Both the position numbers and the translations under genes were made by a program. Positions 51,518-62,672 of a stretch of 64,000 nucleotides of DNA are shown here, piece after piece. Below the pieces are notes generated by a model. That model made no database searches, was not told the origin of the DNA, and was given only the letters and a program-made list of their open reading frames with translations. The DNA is from Haliclona indistincta. Taxonomy: Eukaryota > Porifera > Demospongiae > Haplosclerida > Chalinidae. Positions within the stretch are counted from its first letter, which is position 1. Every line of letters begins with the position of its first letter. The DNA is taken from NCBI GenBank assembly GCA_964017065.1, contig OZ024788.1, forward strand, positions 1,196,305 through 1,260,304, written 5' to 3'.

Positions 51518-54139
51518 TTATCGCAAGCCTTTGGAATGGGTACTTGGTGACTTCATCAAATGTTTCCACTTTTCTTGAAAATCTTTTGCCTTTGGTCGAT
51601 TTGGTGGTACCCTATCCCAACATTCGTACAACAACTCCTTTACTGAGTCATCTATTGGTGTATTGTTCTCAGAAGTAGGCCGAAGACCTTCATTTCCTAC
51701 TTGCCTCTCTAACTGGTTCAAGTTAAGACCATCAAATGGCTCTTCTTCTGTAAACACTTCAAACACTACTATAGCCAGTGAATAGACATCAGTTGGAAAC
51801 AGCTGAGACTTCGAAAGCTGCTCTCTACGAAGAACTTCAGGAGCTGAGTATCTTGGAGTACCTTGACCAGCTCGAACAGATTGAGTCGTTTCTGTAACAC
51901 TTTTCACTGTACTGAGCCCAAAGTCGGCTAACTTGACATCATTGTAGGAATCAAGCAGAATACTTTCGCTCTTAATATCACAGTGAGCTATCCTCTTGTT
52001 GTCATGGAGATACACTAGAGCATCTGCTGTCTGGCTAATGGTAGCCTTCTTTTTATCATCTGTAAATTCACACTCATCTATGAAGATAGCTTTATACAGA
52101 CTTCGTCTTAAGTATTCCATAACAAAGCCGACACAGCTGCTCTCAGCAACAGCACCAAACAGCTTGACAGTGTGAGGATGATCAAGAGATGTCAAGATGG
52201 TTGCTTCCCTCAGGAAGTTATCCAGCTGCTTTTTTGACATTCGTGAATTATGCAGCCTTTTAAAAGCTATAGCAGTATTGTGCCATAGACCTGCCATTAC
52301 TACACCAAAACTACCACGTCCAATCTCTTCTTTCAACACTAACTCTTTGTAAGGAATCAATTTCTGTCCAGCACAATAATCCAAAAATGGAATATTTGTG
52401 GATAGCTGTATTCCACTCCATCCCCAACTCTCCTCTACTTCTAGCTGCTGTAAATAGCCATGAGTGCACTGATAGTCTTGCCAAGGCTCATCTGACATTT
52501 CCAATCCTTCTAAAATAAACTTTACTTCAGTGATGGTATAATTTTCCATAATTTTCTTTGGACGATATCCTCCCTTAGTTATAGGTTTTCCCACACAATC
52601 TAAGCGTCGGTTTACAGGATTGTCCGAATAATAATCTGCCAATCCAGTAATACGACTTACAACATGTGTTCCAATAGGTTTACCAACTCGACCCAACTTC
52701 CTGTTGTATGCATTGTCCACATACACACGAGAAGCTGCTTCGATAGTTGGTACGGAACTCATGCATGGCTCTGAAGCCGCACTGGTGCCAGCTGTTGATC
52801 TTGCACGTGTATCCACTTCATAAGCACCATCAGATCTCATAAACCCATTCACATCTCTGGTAGATCTGCTACTGCTGTTACTCTGAGGAGTTGACATTGC
52901 ATAGGGAGCCACATAAGCGGTTACATATCTACTCACGTCGCAGGCATACCCACTACTACTATGACCTTGAAGTACCAATCTTGTATAAGGAGCACCATTA
53001 GCTCCTGTGTCTCCACTCACACTGCTACTACTAAAAGAGCTAGAACTGCTGTTACCTACATTTGAAGCACTTAAAGCCCCAGAGCTGCGGCTAATCACAT
53101 TGGATCCCAATGGCTGACCAACACGACCCACACTTCTGTTGTAGGCATTGTCCGTATACACGCCACATGCTTGGCTACTATCTGTGGAATTAAACACAGT
53201 ATTAGATCTGCCGCTAGGAGAAGCTCCATTTGAAGCCTCAGAGTTGTGACTAACCACATGGGACCCTAAAGGTTGACCAACACGACCCACACTTCTGTTG
53301 TAGGCATTGTCCGCATACATGCCATATGCTTGGCTACTATCTGTGGAATTAAACAAGGTACTAGATCTGCCGCTAGGAGAAAATCCATTTGAAGCCTCGG
53401 AGATGCGGTTTATCACATGGGATCCTAAAGGCTGGCCAACACGACCCACACTTCTGTTGTAGGCATTGTCCGCATACACACCATATGCTTGGCTGTTATC
53501 TGAGAAGTTGTAAGCATATGTACTGGCAGATCTGCTGCTTGGGAGAAATCCACTTGAAACTGTGTCAGAGCTATGGCTAATCACATGAGATCCTAAAGGC
53601 TGTCCGGCGCGACCTACTCTTCTGTTGTAGGCATTGTCGACATACACGCCATACGCCTGGCTACCATCTGCGGTGTTAAACACGGTACTACTAGAATTGC
53701 TGCTAGAAGTAGCCCCGTCGGAGCTTCCACTAATCACTTGGGATCCTAAAGGCTGTCCGGCGCGACCTACTCTTCTGTTGTAGGCATTGTCGACATACAC
53801 GCCATACGCTTGGTTACCATCTGCGGTGTTAAACACGGTACTACAAGAATTGCTGCCAGAAGAAGCCCCGTCGGAGCTTCTACTAATCACCTGGGATCCT
53901 AAAGGCTGTCCGGCGCGACCTACTCTTCTGTTGTAGGCATTGTCGACATACACGCCAGATGACTGACTAATATTTGTGAAATTTGGCTCATGTGTACCGG
54001 TAGATCTGCTGCTAGGCAAACTGCTAGTTCCACTTGATGAAACCCCAGAGCTGCGGCTAATCACGTGGGTCCCTATAGGCTTGCCGACGCGACCTAAACT
54101 TCTGTTGGAGGCATTGTCCACATAGCAACCTTTAGACAT
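51518..54139 (-). CDS. TKL-like protein kinase with eight DNAYNR repeats
   Basis: Single exon, 873 residues, starting MSKGCYVDN at 54139. About residues 1-470 hold eight repeats with the core Y-x-DNAYNR followed by GR-x-G-x-P-x-G, each about 25 residues and separated by Ser/Ala-rich linkers. A ninth, decayed copy is near residue 510. Repeats 2-4 are almost identical (VGRAGQPLGS), as are 5-7 (VGRVGQPLGS), so the array grew by local duplication. A weak GFMRSDGAYE recalls the GYTRSDGTYV motif of kinase 1. The kinase domain from about residue 590 has GRGSFGVV, AIAFKRL, HCDIKSES, ADFGLS and SAPEVL. In the catalytic loop the usual Asn is Ser (KSES), which may weaken metal binding. The domain is about 80% like kinase 1 by eye. 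The repeats may be a binding scaffold (inference). Confidence 0.85.
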   Translation of the reverse strand: MSKGCYVDNASNRSLGRVGKPIGTHVISRSSGVSSSGTSSLPSSRSTGTHEPNFTNISQSSGVYVDNAYNRRVGRAGQPLGSQVISRSSDGASSGSNSCSTVFNTADGNQAYGVYVDNAYNRRVGRAGQPLGSQVISGSSDGATSSSNSSSTVFNTADGSQAYGVYVDNAYNRRVGRAGQPLGSHVISHSSDTVSSGFLPSSRSASTYAYNFSDNSQAYGVYADNAYNRSVGRVGQPLGSHVINRISEASNGFSPSGRSSTLFNSTDSSQAYGMYADNAYNRSVGRVGQPLGSHVVSHNSEASNGASPSGRSNTVFNSTDSSQACGVYTDNAYNRSVGRVGQPLGSNVISRSSGALSASNVGNSSSSSFSSSSVSGDTGANGAPYTRLVLQGHSSSGYACDVSRYVTAYVAPYAMSTPQSNSSSRSTRDVNGFMRSDGAYEVDTRARSTAGTSAASEPCMSSVPTIEAASRVYVDNAYNRKLGRVGKPIGTHVVSRITGLADYYSDNPVNRRLDCVGKPITKGGYRPKKIMENYTITEVKFILEGLEMSDEPWQDYQCTHGYLQQLEVEESWGWSGIQLSTNIPFLDYCAGQKLIPYKELVLKEEIGRGSFGVVMAGLWHNTAIAFKRLHNSRMSKKQLDNFLREATILTSLDHPHTVKLFGAVAESSCVGFVMEYLRRSLYKAIFIDECEFTDDKKKATISQTADALVYLHDNKRIAHCDIKSESILLDSYNDVKLADFGLSTVKSVTETTQSVRAGQGTPRYSAPEVLRREQLSKSQLFPTDVYSLAIVVFEVFTEEEPFDGLNLNQLERQVGNEGLRPTSENNTPIDDSVKELLYECWDRVPPNRPKAKDFQEKWKHLMKSPSTHSKGLR

Positions 54140-55426
54140 ATTGCCGGTTTCTCGGTAACTTCCGCCACTGTCAGTACTAGTGGAGAGTTCGAGTCTCGCT
54201 ATTGATCAGCTTATTATAGGATCACACAGTGACAGCAGAACTGAGGAATGTTTTTGGGTGGTCTGGGTCGATATGCTAATTAACGCCCACTCGGTAAAAA
54301 CTGGAACACGGTAGCGATCGGGGGAAGACCAAAATTAATAATATTCATGACATTACGAAGTAGCTGTATTTTTCTAGCCATGTGTTAGCCATGTGTATTC
54401 GTGCAGACCGTGGCAGAGCTGCTGCGTGCAGTTTGCTTGCCTAGTGATCGGACAGTCATCGTATAAGTATTGCAAATTTCAGCGGCAACGCAGGCTGTGC
54501 TGTTGTTTGGCACCATGCTGTAAGACATTGAGAAAGTAGATTTGTGACCATTGTGACCAATGACCATTGGACGTATAAAATTCACCACCAGGCGAAATAT
54601 CAGCGTTTGAACGCTAATACATTGTATGTAGCCGCCATCTTGTTTTTCCGTTCAACCCTACATAGGGAGTCACTACCGTGCCTCCCTAATAAGGTGTATG
54701 TGTTGGTATAATGGTTTCATCTTCATAAACCCCTGCATGCACAACCATATACAAACCCTGCATCCTTACAATATTTGTATTGGACACATGTACCTGACTG
54801 TGCCGAATCTGTAAGCATAGTTTACATTGCATTATTAGTTGTTACCCTGCAGGTTGTATGTGTGCCACCACAAACTGCTTATTACTAATAGCTATGAATC
54901 GAAGCAACTCCTTCCCTTGGCGGCCTTGTGATACAGCATGCCTAGGGCATGTGTTCATTAGAACTTCAGTTTTGCATAATACTTGAGGTTTATATACTAT
55001 CTGATTAGTTATTTCAGGTTCTAATGAAACTAATTACAATTTCTCATGGCACTATGGTGTACAGTGATACACTGTCAATGACCATTGCTGTATGCATGCA
55101 TGCACAGACAGACACAGAATAGATCAGGGCAAGCTTCATCGACACCAACTAATCATGCAGCTCCTCAGTTTTTCTTCCATACCATAGACCCTCCTGGTTG
55201 GTGCAGTCTACACCTTGTGTGCCTTTGTTTGTTTTCACTGCTTAAGACACCAAGAGTGTTTTTGTCAAGCATTTATGTATTGCTGACTGAAAGTACAATG
55301 ACATAATTATTATAACCTAACATATTATGTAAACACAAAATCTGTGTTGACAGTACATAAGTTTGCATTTCGTCAAACGCCAACCTAAAAACATGTTTAT
55401 GCCTTTTCCACCCTTAGTTCATCCCT

Positions 55427-55476
<50 letters not shown>

Positions 55477-55591
55477 TCACCAACTGCATGCATGCAGATA
55501 TATAAATTGTTGTATAGCTATTCATTATGGACTTGCCTGTATGTTATTATAGAGTACGTTGTCGTTGTTTTTGTGCAGTTACATTCCACAG
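54140..55591. other. Gene-poor region with dispersed repeats
   Basis: Contains kinase 2 upstream sequence, the dispersed repeat at 54366-54540 (also 3309-3460), the 125-bp repeat at 54566-54690, and a (CT)n tract at 55435-55481. No reading frame of note. Confidence 0.4.
54566..54690. repeat. Dispersed 125-bp repeat, copy 1
   Basis: Nearly identical to 57222-57345 in the same orientation. Contains ATATCAGCGTTTGAACGC and GCCGCCATCTTG; the latter is the reverse of the YY1 core AAGATGGCGGC. A partial inverted copy is at 51057-51105. Confidence 0.75.
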
Positions 55592-55895
55592 GTGCTAAAC
55601 TGAAACCATTATCAAGGGAATTGTGTAGTCAAGGAATGGAGGCACATCACTGTTTTCAACACTTAGAATAGAGTATTATACAAACAATATTATTAATTCA
55701 TTCCAACACATACAGGTTGTGGAGGACATGACTACTCACTAGCAAGTGATATACCAGACCTGTGTGTCAACTACACTGCAGCACAGACTTATGAGGGAGA
55801 GAACACAGTGCTGTATCTACAGACAGCTAGGTACTGTATCATGTCATACTATCATGAATTGAGTGTTACTGTTGTCACTAGATATCTTCAAAGTA
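55592..55895 (+). pseudogene. Orphan fragment of peroxisomal acyl-CoA oxidase
   Basis: Possible exons 55592-55651 and 55716-55830, and the start of another at 55882. The second encodes CGGHDYSLASDIPDLCVNY followed by EGENTVLYLQTAR, a hallmark of the acyl-CoA oxidase C-terminal domain (GGHGY...FEGENTV...QTAR). The third begins with the expected YLQ and then runs into a foldback repeat and a stop. No other part of the ~660-residue enzyme is in the window. It is a relic or a transduced gene piece. Confidence 0.65.
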
Positions 55896-56292
55896 AATTA
55901 AAAAGATTTCTATCGGAATCAACAGGATTTAGTGATGAAGAAATCTACCACTGGTTCACGATGTAAACTAACAAGGAACAAGCATGGAATGGTAACACGA
56001 TTGATTTGCTAACAGACCATAGATCCCTACATCAGTGGCTGCTGTGGCCTGTCTATAGCTAGTTCAGCTAGTTACTGTTGACTGACACCTTGAATTGAAT
56101 TCAGCTTGTGACAAGATATAAGTGATCTTATGTACAGCCACTGATGTAGGGATCTATGGTCTGTTAGCAAGTCAATCATGTTACCATTCCATGCTTGTTC
56201 CCTGTTAGTTTACATTGTGAACAAGTGGTAGATTTCTTCATCACTACATCCTTTTGATTTCGATAGTCTAAGAAATCTTTTTAATTTACTTG
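55884..56292. mobile_element. Foldback element, copy 1
   Basis: Two arms of about 170 bp in inverted orientation share AAACTAACA, GGAACAAGCATGGAATGGTA and ACCATAGATCCCTACATCAG. The right flank on the minus strand encodes DIELHFTEKEKR, which also flanks the second copy. No transposase seen. Confidence 0.7.
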
Positions 56293-56383
56293 TTTGTGTC
56301 TTTTTTCTTTTTCAGTGAAGTGCAGTTCAATATCATGCATGTACTGAGAAGTCTTTGTTTCCACCATTAATTTAGTATTCCTG

Positions 56384-56740
56384 TTGTTCATGGCTTTTCT
56401 TAAACTTGTAGCTAAAATTGTTATGCTGCACATATCAGCTCTGCCTATAGTCGCATGCGTGCAGTGCATACGAGCCCCGCCCACACTTGTTTGTAGACCT
56501 ATAATACGGCTGGCAAGCGCAGAATGGCGATCCTACACGAGCTTACCGTTCTTCAAAGACCAATGCCGGGTATGTGCTCTCCGTGATATTGATCCATACG
56601 GCGCGGCGATACTCTAGCTGCTTTGGTCACGTGCGCTAGCCACTGCTTTGTCACGTGCGTATTGCGCAATCACGATAATGCATAGATAATTGCGTCTAAC
56701 ACTAAGCTGACAATGGATCACGATCGAGAATTTTTTTTTT
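56384..56740. other. Stretch with two TCACGTGCG sites, no clear gene
   Basis: TCACGTGCG occurs at about 56626 and 56654. An open frame at 56384-56617 has no recognised domain. It could be a decayed promoter or transposon part. Confidence 0.25.
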
Positions 56741-56744
56741 CATT

Positions 56745-56997
56745 TCAAAAAGAAATGTGAAATAGCAATAATGCTAATGAATGAAGGTGTTAGTGATCTT
56801 AAAGATAGTAAATAGCTTGGACTTAAATAGAGAAAAAGAATCAGTAGATTTGATACAAGAGGGAAGAGAGTTCCAGAGCTTGATAGAGGTGAGATTAAAT
56901 GAATTGATATAAGTAGCTGATTTGCAGAAGATGGGGGCAAAATCATGTCTATTATAATTGCGGGAGAAGTGCGGAGGCGGGGAAGGTGATACAAGAG
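56745..56997 (-). mobile_element. LINE retrotransposon remnant (3' end of reverse transcriptase ORF)
   Basis: On the minus strand one frame reads RNYNRHDFAPIFCK, then SIKLWNSLPSCIKSTDSF and LFKSKLFTIF before a stop. The WNSLP...F...K..L pattern is the usual C-terminus of CR1/L2/jockey-type ORF2 proteins. Only about 75 codons remain. Confidence 0.65.
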
Positions 56998-57221
56998 GTC
57001 AATTGATTGAACAGGAGAATTTCACGACTGTTCGTGGGTGTTTTGGTCTCGGCACTGCTCGCGTAAAGGCGCTAGGCGAGTGGAAGAAAGAAAGAAAGAA
57101 TACGAAGAACAGTGACGAAACTCGATTTTCACCGTTTCCAGGTTCGTCACTTTAGTAACAATCTCGAGCAATCTCCTTGCTACTGTAAGATGGGGCAACG
57201 CCAGAGAGCAGTTCTAAGTGT

Positions 57222-57345
57222 CTTTGGACGTATAAAATGCATCACCAGGCGAAATATCAGCGTTTGAACGCTAATACATTGTATGTAGCCGCCATCTTGT
57301 TTTCTCGTTCATCCCTACATAGGGAGTCACTACCGTGCCTCCCTA
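57222..57345. repeat. Dispersed 125-bp repeat, copy 2
   Basis: Partner of 54566-54690, with a few substitutions. It is followed closely by the second foldback element. Confidence 0.75.
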
Positions 57346-57376
57346 ATAATAACGAAAGGCCAACAACAAACTAACG

Positions 57377-57840
57377 GTGGATACAAAGACGGCTCAGTAC
57401 TTATATGATATTGAACTGCACTTCACTGAAAAAGAAAAAAGGACACAAACAAGAAAATTAAAAACATTTATACCAAAATCAAAAGGATGTAGGGTTGTGA
57501 AATCTACCACTGGTCAACAATGTAAACTAACAAGGAACAAGCATGGAATGGTAACACGATTGACTTGCTAACAGACCATAGATCCCTACATCAGTGGCTG
57601 CACATAAGATCAATATTTTGTCACAAGTGGAATTCAATTCAATGCCATGTCTGGTGTCAGTCAACAGCAACTAGCTGAACTAGCTATAGTCAGCCACTGA
57701 TGTAGGGATCTATGGTCTGTTAGCAAGTCAATCGTGTTACCATTCTATGCTTGTTCCTTGTTGATTTACATTGTGGACCAGTGCATGGTAGATTTCTTCA
57801 TCACTACATCTCGATAGAAACCTTTTTAATTTTTGGCATC
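57377..57840. mobile_element. Foldback element, copy 2, with flanking DIELHFTEKEKR frame
   Basis: Arms share GATCCCTACATCAGTGGCTG and its reverse complement around a short centre. The upstream plus-strand frame (57377-57571, MDTKTAQYLYDIELHF) runs into the left arm. The related frame in copy 1 lies on the opposite strand beside the right arm, so this may be the coding edge of the parent transposon. Confidence 0.65.
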
Positions 57841-57959
57841 ATCGGCTTCATGCTGATGTGGCATCTGTGATGGGCATGATAAGACACAGATTGGATTTAT
57901 TGGCATCAAGAACTGAACCATATATCATACTATGGTGATACCTTGTGGCACTACAAAGA

Positions 57960-59033
57960 GCTGGTGTGAGAACCTGGACTTAGAAGAGCTTGACTCTGCT
58001 GGGATTAGAGGGTGTGATAGAACGGCTAGAAGAGGCTATTCATTTCAGTGATTGCAATTGAAGCTGTTGGAGGAGGAAATCAAATGTTTTATTACTCCAG
58101 AAAGGAAGCTATAGGGACACAAGAGGCTAGCTATAGTGACAATGCTTTGCTGCATGTGTATTTTACAGAACAATAAACTAGCAAAAACATTAATTTTCTG
58201 ATAAATTCTCGATCAAGCAATAGCCATCTTCATCACTGTAGTGATGTGGTTCTTAAAGCATGCATTCTTCTCGGCTGGTCACGGTCTCTGTGAGGTCTTT
58301 AAATCAGGCTCTATTAACAACTGTGGTGAACTACTTCTCAAGCTAGCTAGGTGGTGAACTGAAACCTGAGCAACAAGAAGTCCGTCGCTAGCTAGCCAAC
58401 ATTGTTTACAATAGTATCCTTCAGTAAGATAAACAATCTGATCACAAACACAGTTACATTTACAGTTTTGTCTTATTTTTATCTATTCTTGACTACAAAA
58501 ATTATAGCATCTTTTACTGGAATTCTTAACCTTTCCAGAAGACCCATTTTTCGTTCAGTGGTCTCTTATATCAACAAGAAATATGCAAAGAGCAGTAGCA
58601 TTCTTCTCTCTCGTTGCATCAAGGCCGCTCTAGATGATCAGATTAGGTCTACTTCAGTTCCTTGTGAACCAACCAACTGCTCTCGCGATATCACTCTTAA
58701 ATGCACTTGCAATGACTGTAAGAAGCTACAGGAGTTTCTTGTACACCCAAATCAGACTCGATTTGAAATCGATAGTGAAACAGCTCGATACGTATCATCT
58801 CAAGAAAGAGCTAGTACATACGTCGTGTCCACAATGATTTTAAAGATCACAAGTACGTGACATGGGTTATGACCAAGAATTGTCTTTCGCTTGAAACAAA
58901 ACTGCAAGAATATCAAGCCTTGACGACCCTTGCTGATCTTCGTCTGCAATTATTTAAGTTTCCCAATCAGCTGGTGATAGTACATGCTAGTGGTGAAGAG
59001 CCTTCAGCGAAATACAGGAAACTGGATATGTAA
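57960..59033 (+). pseudogene. Decayed partial copy of the 2OG-Fe(II) oxygenase gene
   Basis: Pieces match 61470-62540 in order. They include GATAGAACGGCTAGAAGAGG near 58016, GTCTCTGTGAGGTCTTTAAA near 58282, the ILLSRCIKA...VPCEPTN segment with an intact TCNDCKKLQEFLVHPNQT frame (58600-58770), and the last codons and stop near 59033. Stops, deletions and an insertion with a hydrophobic frame (58402-58550) separate them. The catalytic N-terminal part is absent. Confidence 0.8.
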
Positions 59034-60060
59034 TGTACTCTCAGACACTGCTGTGTTGTTTGTGCTATTTTAGTTGGATAAAAACAACTAGGATAGCTTT
59101 TACTAATTTTATAGTTTAAAAAATACCAACCTTATGGTATAAATTACACATGATTGTATATCAATAGTATACTGACACAAAAAGTGTCCAAGCTTCCTCA
59201 GAAAACTTTGTGACTGTTTAACGTGAGTCATTTTGTACGATTGAATGTAATGTTTGTGTACTCGCTGTGAATAACAGTGTATTTACTGACTGTGAATTTG
59301 TTTATTGACTCCTCCCAGGAGGAGATCCTCATCAGCCACTCAGAGACAAAGGTGTGTCTCATGCATGTTGTTTCTTCAAGGCAGTAACCGCTTGCTCCAG
59401 TGTGTCGCATTCAATTGCAGGCAGCATCCGGAACACTTCCAAGGCTAATTTGTTCAGGTGTTCACTTTCAGACCAGCCAGCAAACCTCGTCAAACCTCTC
59501 AATCCACTGGTAAGAGTTCATGCACAACTCTTAATTATGAATTTGAGGTTCCACATGCTCATGCATGCCTCTGTTCACATTGTTCTTACCTGCCATGTGT
59601 GCTGACAATGCACAGCAGAATTTTGTCTTTCTCGCAATTTGCTGCTTTGAAGCAGCATGGTGACAATGAATGAAGTGTTATAGCATGCATGACCCTTGCT
59701 AGGCATGATGAGGCAAGCTGGTCAGCACCAAATTAAAGTGCACTCTGCAAACCTTGATGAAAAAGTATGCTATTAAAATGCAAGTAGCTACTTTATGCAT
59801 GACTGAGCAAGAATACGCATACAAGAATCTTGTTCAACCATTATATATTGTGTATATGACTGTATAAGGTAATGTGTATAGGTCCTCTATAATAATAAAT
59901 AACTGAAACGCAATGTACAATGTATGTGTATTAAGTCCATCTCTCAGACACTCTTCTGTTTCAGCTGCATGCTTAGCAGACCGGTTGAGTCTTGCCATGA
60001 TCTGAGAATGTGCCTGTACAGCAGTACTAGTGCATGCATGCATAGTTTAATGATTTTCAG
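59034..60060 (-). other. Intergenic region with possible minus-strand exons of unknown gene
   Basis: A minus-strand piece at 59506-59359 has an acceptor TTACCAG and stays open to TGA (FAGWSESEHLNKLALEVF, LEQAVTALKKQHA). Near 60000 another minus frame reads MARLNRSAKHAAETEECLRD, similar in style to transposon-encoded N-termini. The two cannot be joined with confidence. Otherwise nothing is seen. Confidence 0.25.
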
Positions 60061-60111
60061 TCAAGAGTGCTGATTCTTGGCAGAATGTGCTGAGGTGGCA
60101 TGCCCCGCGGG

Positions 60112-60119
60112 TATAAATA
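60112..60119 (+). promoter_or_regulatory. TATA box of the 2OG oxygenase gene
   Basis: TATAAATA in a GC-rich context (CCCCGCGGG just upstream), 111 bases before the ATG at 60230. It implies transcription starts near 60140 and so excludes the in-frame ATG at 60077. Confidence 0.7.
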
Positions 60120-60229
60120 GGGCAAGGAGAGAACAGCATCGATCGTTGACTCATTCAAGACGAAGTCATAAGTGCTGGGAATCATTCCCCATACGTTGCT
60201 TCCGTTCAAAAGTATCTAGTGCGATCACA

Positions 60230-62540
60230 ATGTCTACGTCGCGGTTGTTGGAAATTCTACAGAACGTGAAGAATCCAGGCAGTTTTGCAACAGGAGGTGT
60301 CATCCATCGGCGTCCAGCAATCAAAATCGAAGGCATACCCGAGACCATAAGGCAGTCAATTCAAGAGCCGGAGGCAAAAGCTATCATTGAGAAGTGTTCT
60401 CGAGCTCCCTATGGTCGTGGTGAAGAAACTATCGTGGACACGAGCGTGAGAAAAACATGGCAGCTTGATCCATCACAATTTACCGTTTATGTTGGATATT
60501 CCATTGACAATGCCGCTAATAAATGGAAGCAATCGCTTGATACTCTCGTCAACGAAGTAAAGCTTGATTTGGGCTTTGCTGCTTCACAAGACGTCTCGTG
60601 TGAGCTGTATAAATTACTACTGTATGAACCAGGCGGTTTCTTCAAGGTGAGAACAGAGTATGCATGCAGAATCATTAACACTTTGCACGTGTGTCATTAA
60701 AATGCAGTAGCTTTCAATATCTCTTACTCTATAGCCTCACAGAGACACAGAGAAGGTTGATGGTATGTTTGGGACTCTCGTCATACAACTACCATCAGAT
60801 TACAAGGGAGGACAGCTTGTTGTACACCATCAAGGAGAGAAGAAGACATTTGACTTTAGCGACAAAGGATGGGTTACTTATTATGCAGCTTTTTACGCAG
60901 ACTGTCAGCACGAGATTAGTGAGGTTACTGAGGGATATCGACTCTGCCTCATCTACAACTTGGTCTCCAGAGCAGCTCAAGCAGTGCCACCAGCCATTCC
61001 ATCAGAGGACAACAGTGATGCTGTTGCTGAGGTGGTGAAGATTATCAGTGAATGGACAGCAGATGAGAATGGCCCCTCTATGACATTACATCGTCTAGAC
61101 CATAAGTACTGTACAGCCAGCCTCTCATTCAGTACACTCAAGAACAAAGATAGAGCTGTTGCTGACGTGCTACTAAACGCAAGAAAGCAAGTCAATTTTG
61201 ATTTGTATCTTACTATTGTAGAGAAAAATGAACAGTGGAATGGTGGCGATCTATTTGATGAACTTGTGTCATCAAACCTTACAGTGTACAACTCTATAAC
61301 ACCTAGTGGCAAGAAGGAGCGTGTAGAAGTGACTGAAAAGCAACTGAATGGATTAATGACAACAGATGATGCAGAGGCTGACTACGAAGAATTTGAAGAA
61401 GCCACAGGCAATGAAGGAGCTACTATTGATAAGACATACTTGCGAACTTTTCTTTTAGTTCGTCCTCATAATCTGGCTGCACTTGGATTAGACGGTATGA
61501 TAGAACGACTAGAAGAGGCTATTGATGATACTCCAAAAGATTCAACAAAATGGAAGCAGTGGGAGGAGCTAGCTGAAAGTCTTGTAGCAAAATCTGAGAA
61601 AGAGATGTCGTCACGACTAGGTGCAATGTTTCGTTGCCTGTGTGTCTCACAAAATGCCGAACTAGCAAACACATTTCTAGTGAATATCTCTGCTTTTCAT
61701 TCCAGTTGCTCCATTTTAAACAATTCCAGTGATGTGGTTCATAGAGCATGTAATGTTCTTGGTTGGTCAGCTCTCAAGTCAGGTCTCTGTGAGGTCTTTA
61801 AATCAGGCTCTATTTACAGCTGTAGTGAAATACTTCTCAAACTAATTGGTGGTGAGCATGCTGTAATGACGCACGAGCAACAAGATGTCTGTCGCCAGCT
61901 AGCCAACATTGTTTACAATAATGTTCTTCAACAAGAGGATAAAGACCTAAATGGCTGGTACACAATATCTAAAGAAACGGTTCGTCTTATGTTCAAGATC
62001 CTCACTATTCTTAACTTGAACACAAAGTTAGAATCTTTATTAGAATTCTTCTTTCACCAGAAGAATTGTTTTCCCTTAGTCTCTGTCTTAATTCCAGTAG
62101 CTAAAGAGTTGCATCATCAAGGAATGGACAAAGAGGGCATTCTTCTCTCTCGTTGCATCAAGGCTCTAGATGATCATCTTAGCTCTACTTCAGTTCCTTG
62201 TGAACCAACCAACTGGTCTCACGATATCACTCTTAAATGCACTTGCAATGACTGTAAGAAGCTACAGGAGTTTCTTGTACACCCAAATCAGACTCAGTTT
62301 GTAGTCGACGGTGATGAGTATCATCTTGAGACAGAACTACGTACAGCATGTTCACAGTTTAAAGATTTTGACTTCCGTAGAATGCAGGTTGTTCTGACGA
62401 AGACTCATCGTACTTTCGAGACAAAACTGCAAGAATATCAAGACAACCTGAAGACGCTTGATGATCTTCGTCAACTTTCTCAATCAGATGCCGATAGTGG
62501 TGAAGAACCTTCAGCAAAACACAGGAAACGTGATATGTAA
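60230..62540 (+). CDS. 2-oxoglutarate / Fe(II)-dependent oxygenase (prolyl 4-hydroxylase-like domain)
   Basis: Two exons, 60230-60646 and 60735-62540, in phase, give 740 residues. The start at 60230 (MSTSRLLEIL) is set by the TATA box at 60112. The intron falls just before the iron site: PHRD gives His141 and Asp143, CQHE gives His198, and GYRLCLIYNL gives the 2OG-binding Arg208. The facial triad and Arg are therefore complete. The domain sits near residues 110-215. The remaining ~520 residues are mostly helical, with an acidic patch near 61380 and a Cys-rich CTCNDCKKLQ near residue 650 that may bind a metal. Similar long proteins occur in fungi and invertebrates. Substrate unknown; a protein target is likely but not shown. 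A decayed copy lies just upstream. Confidence 0.82.
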
Positions 62541-62672
62541 TGTACTCTCAGTCTAGTATGTATGTACTAAATTGCTGTTTTGGGTTTATTTGCTGATTTT
62601 CTTGAAAAGTCATCATTTTAATTGTAACACATTACTTACTTCAGCGTTTGAGTCTAGCCAGTCTATATCTGG
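62541..62672. terminator. 3' flank of the 2OG oxygenase gene
   Basis: 132 AT-rich bases with no canonical AATAAA before the satellite starts, so the transcript may end in or before the satellite. Confidence 0.3.

Noticed and set aside
54690..54780. Possible tRNA-like A box near 54700
   Set aside because: No matching B box, acceptor stem or anticodon arm could be folded.
60077..60229. In-frame ATG at 60077 as start of the 2OG oxygenase
   Set aside because: It lies upstream of a clear TATA box at 60112, so it should not be in the transcript.
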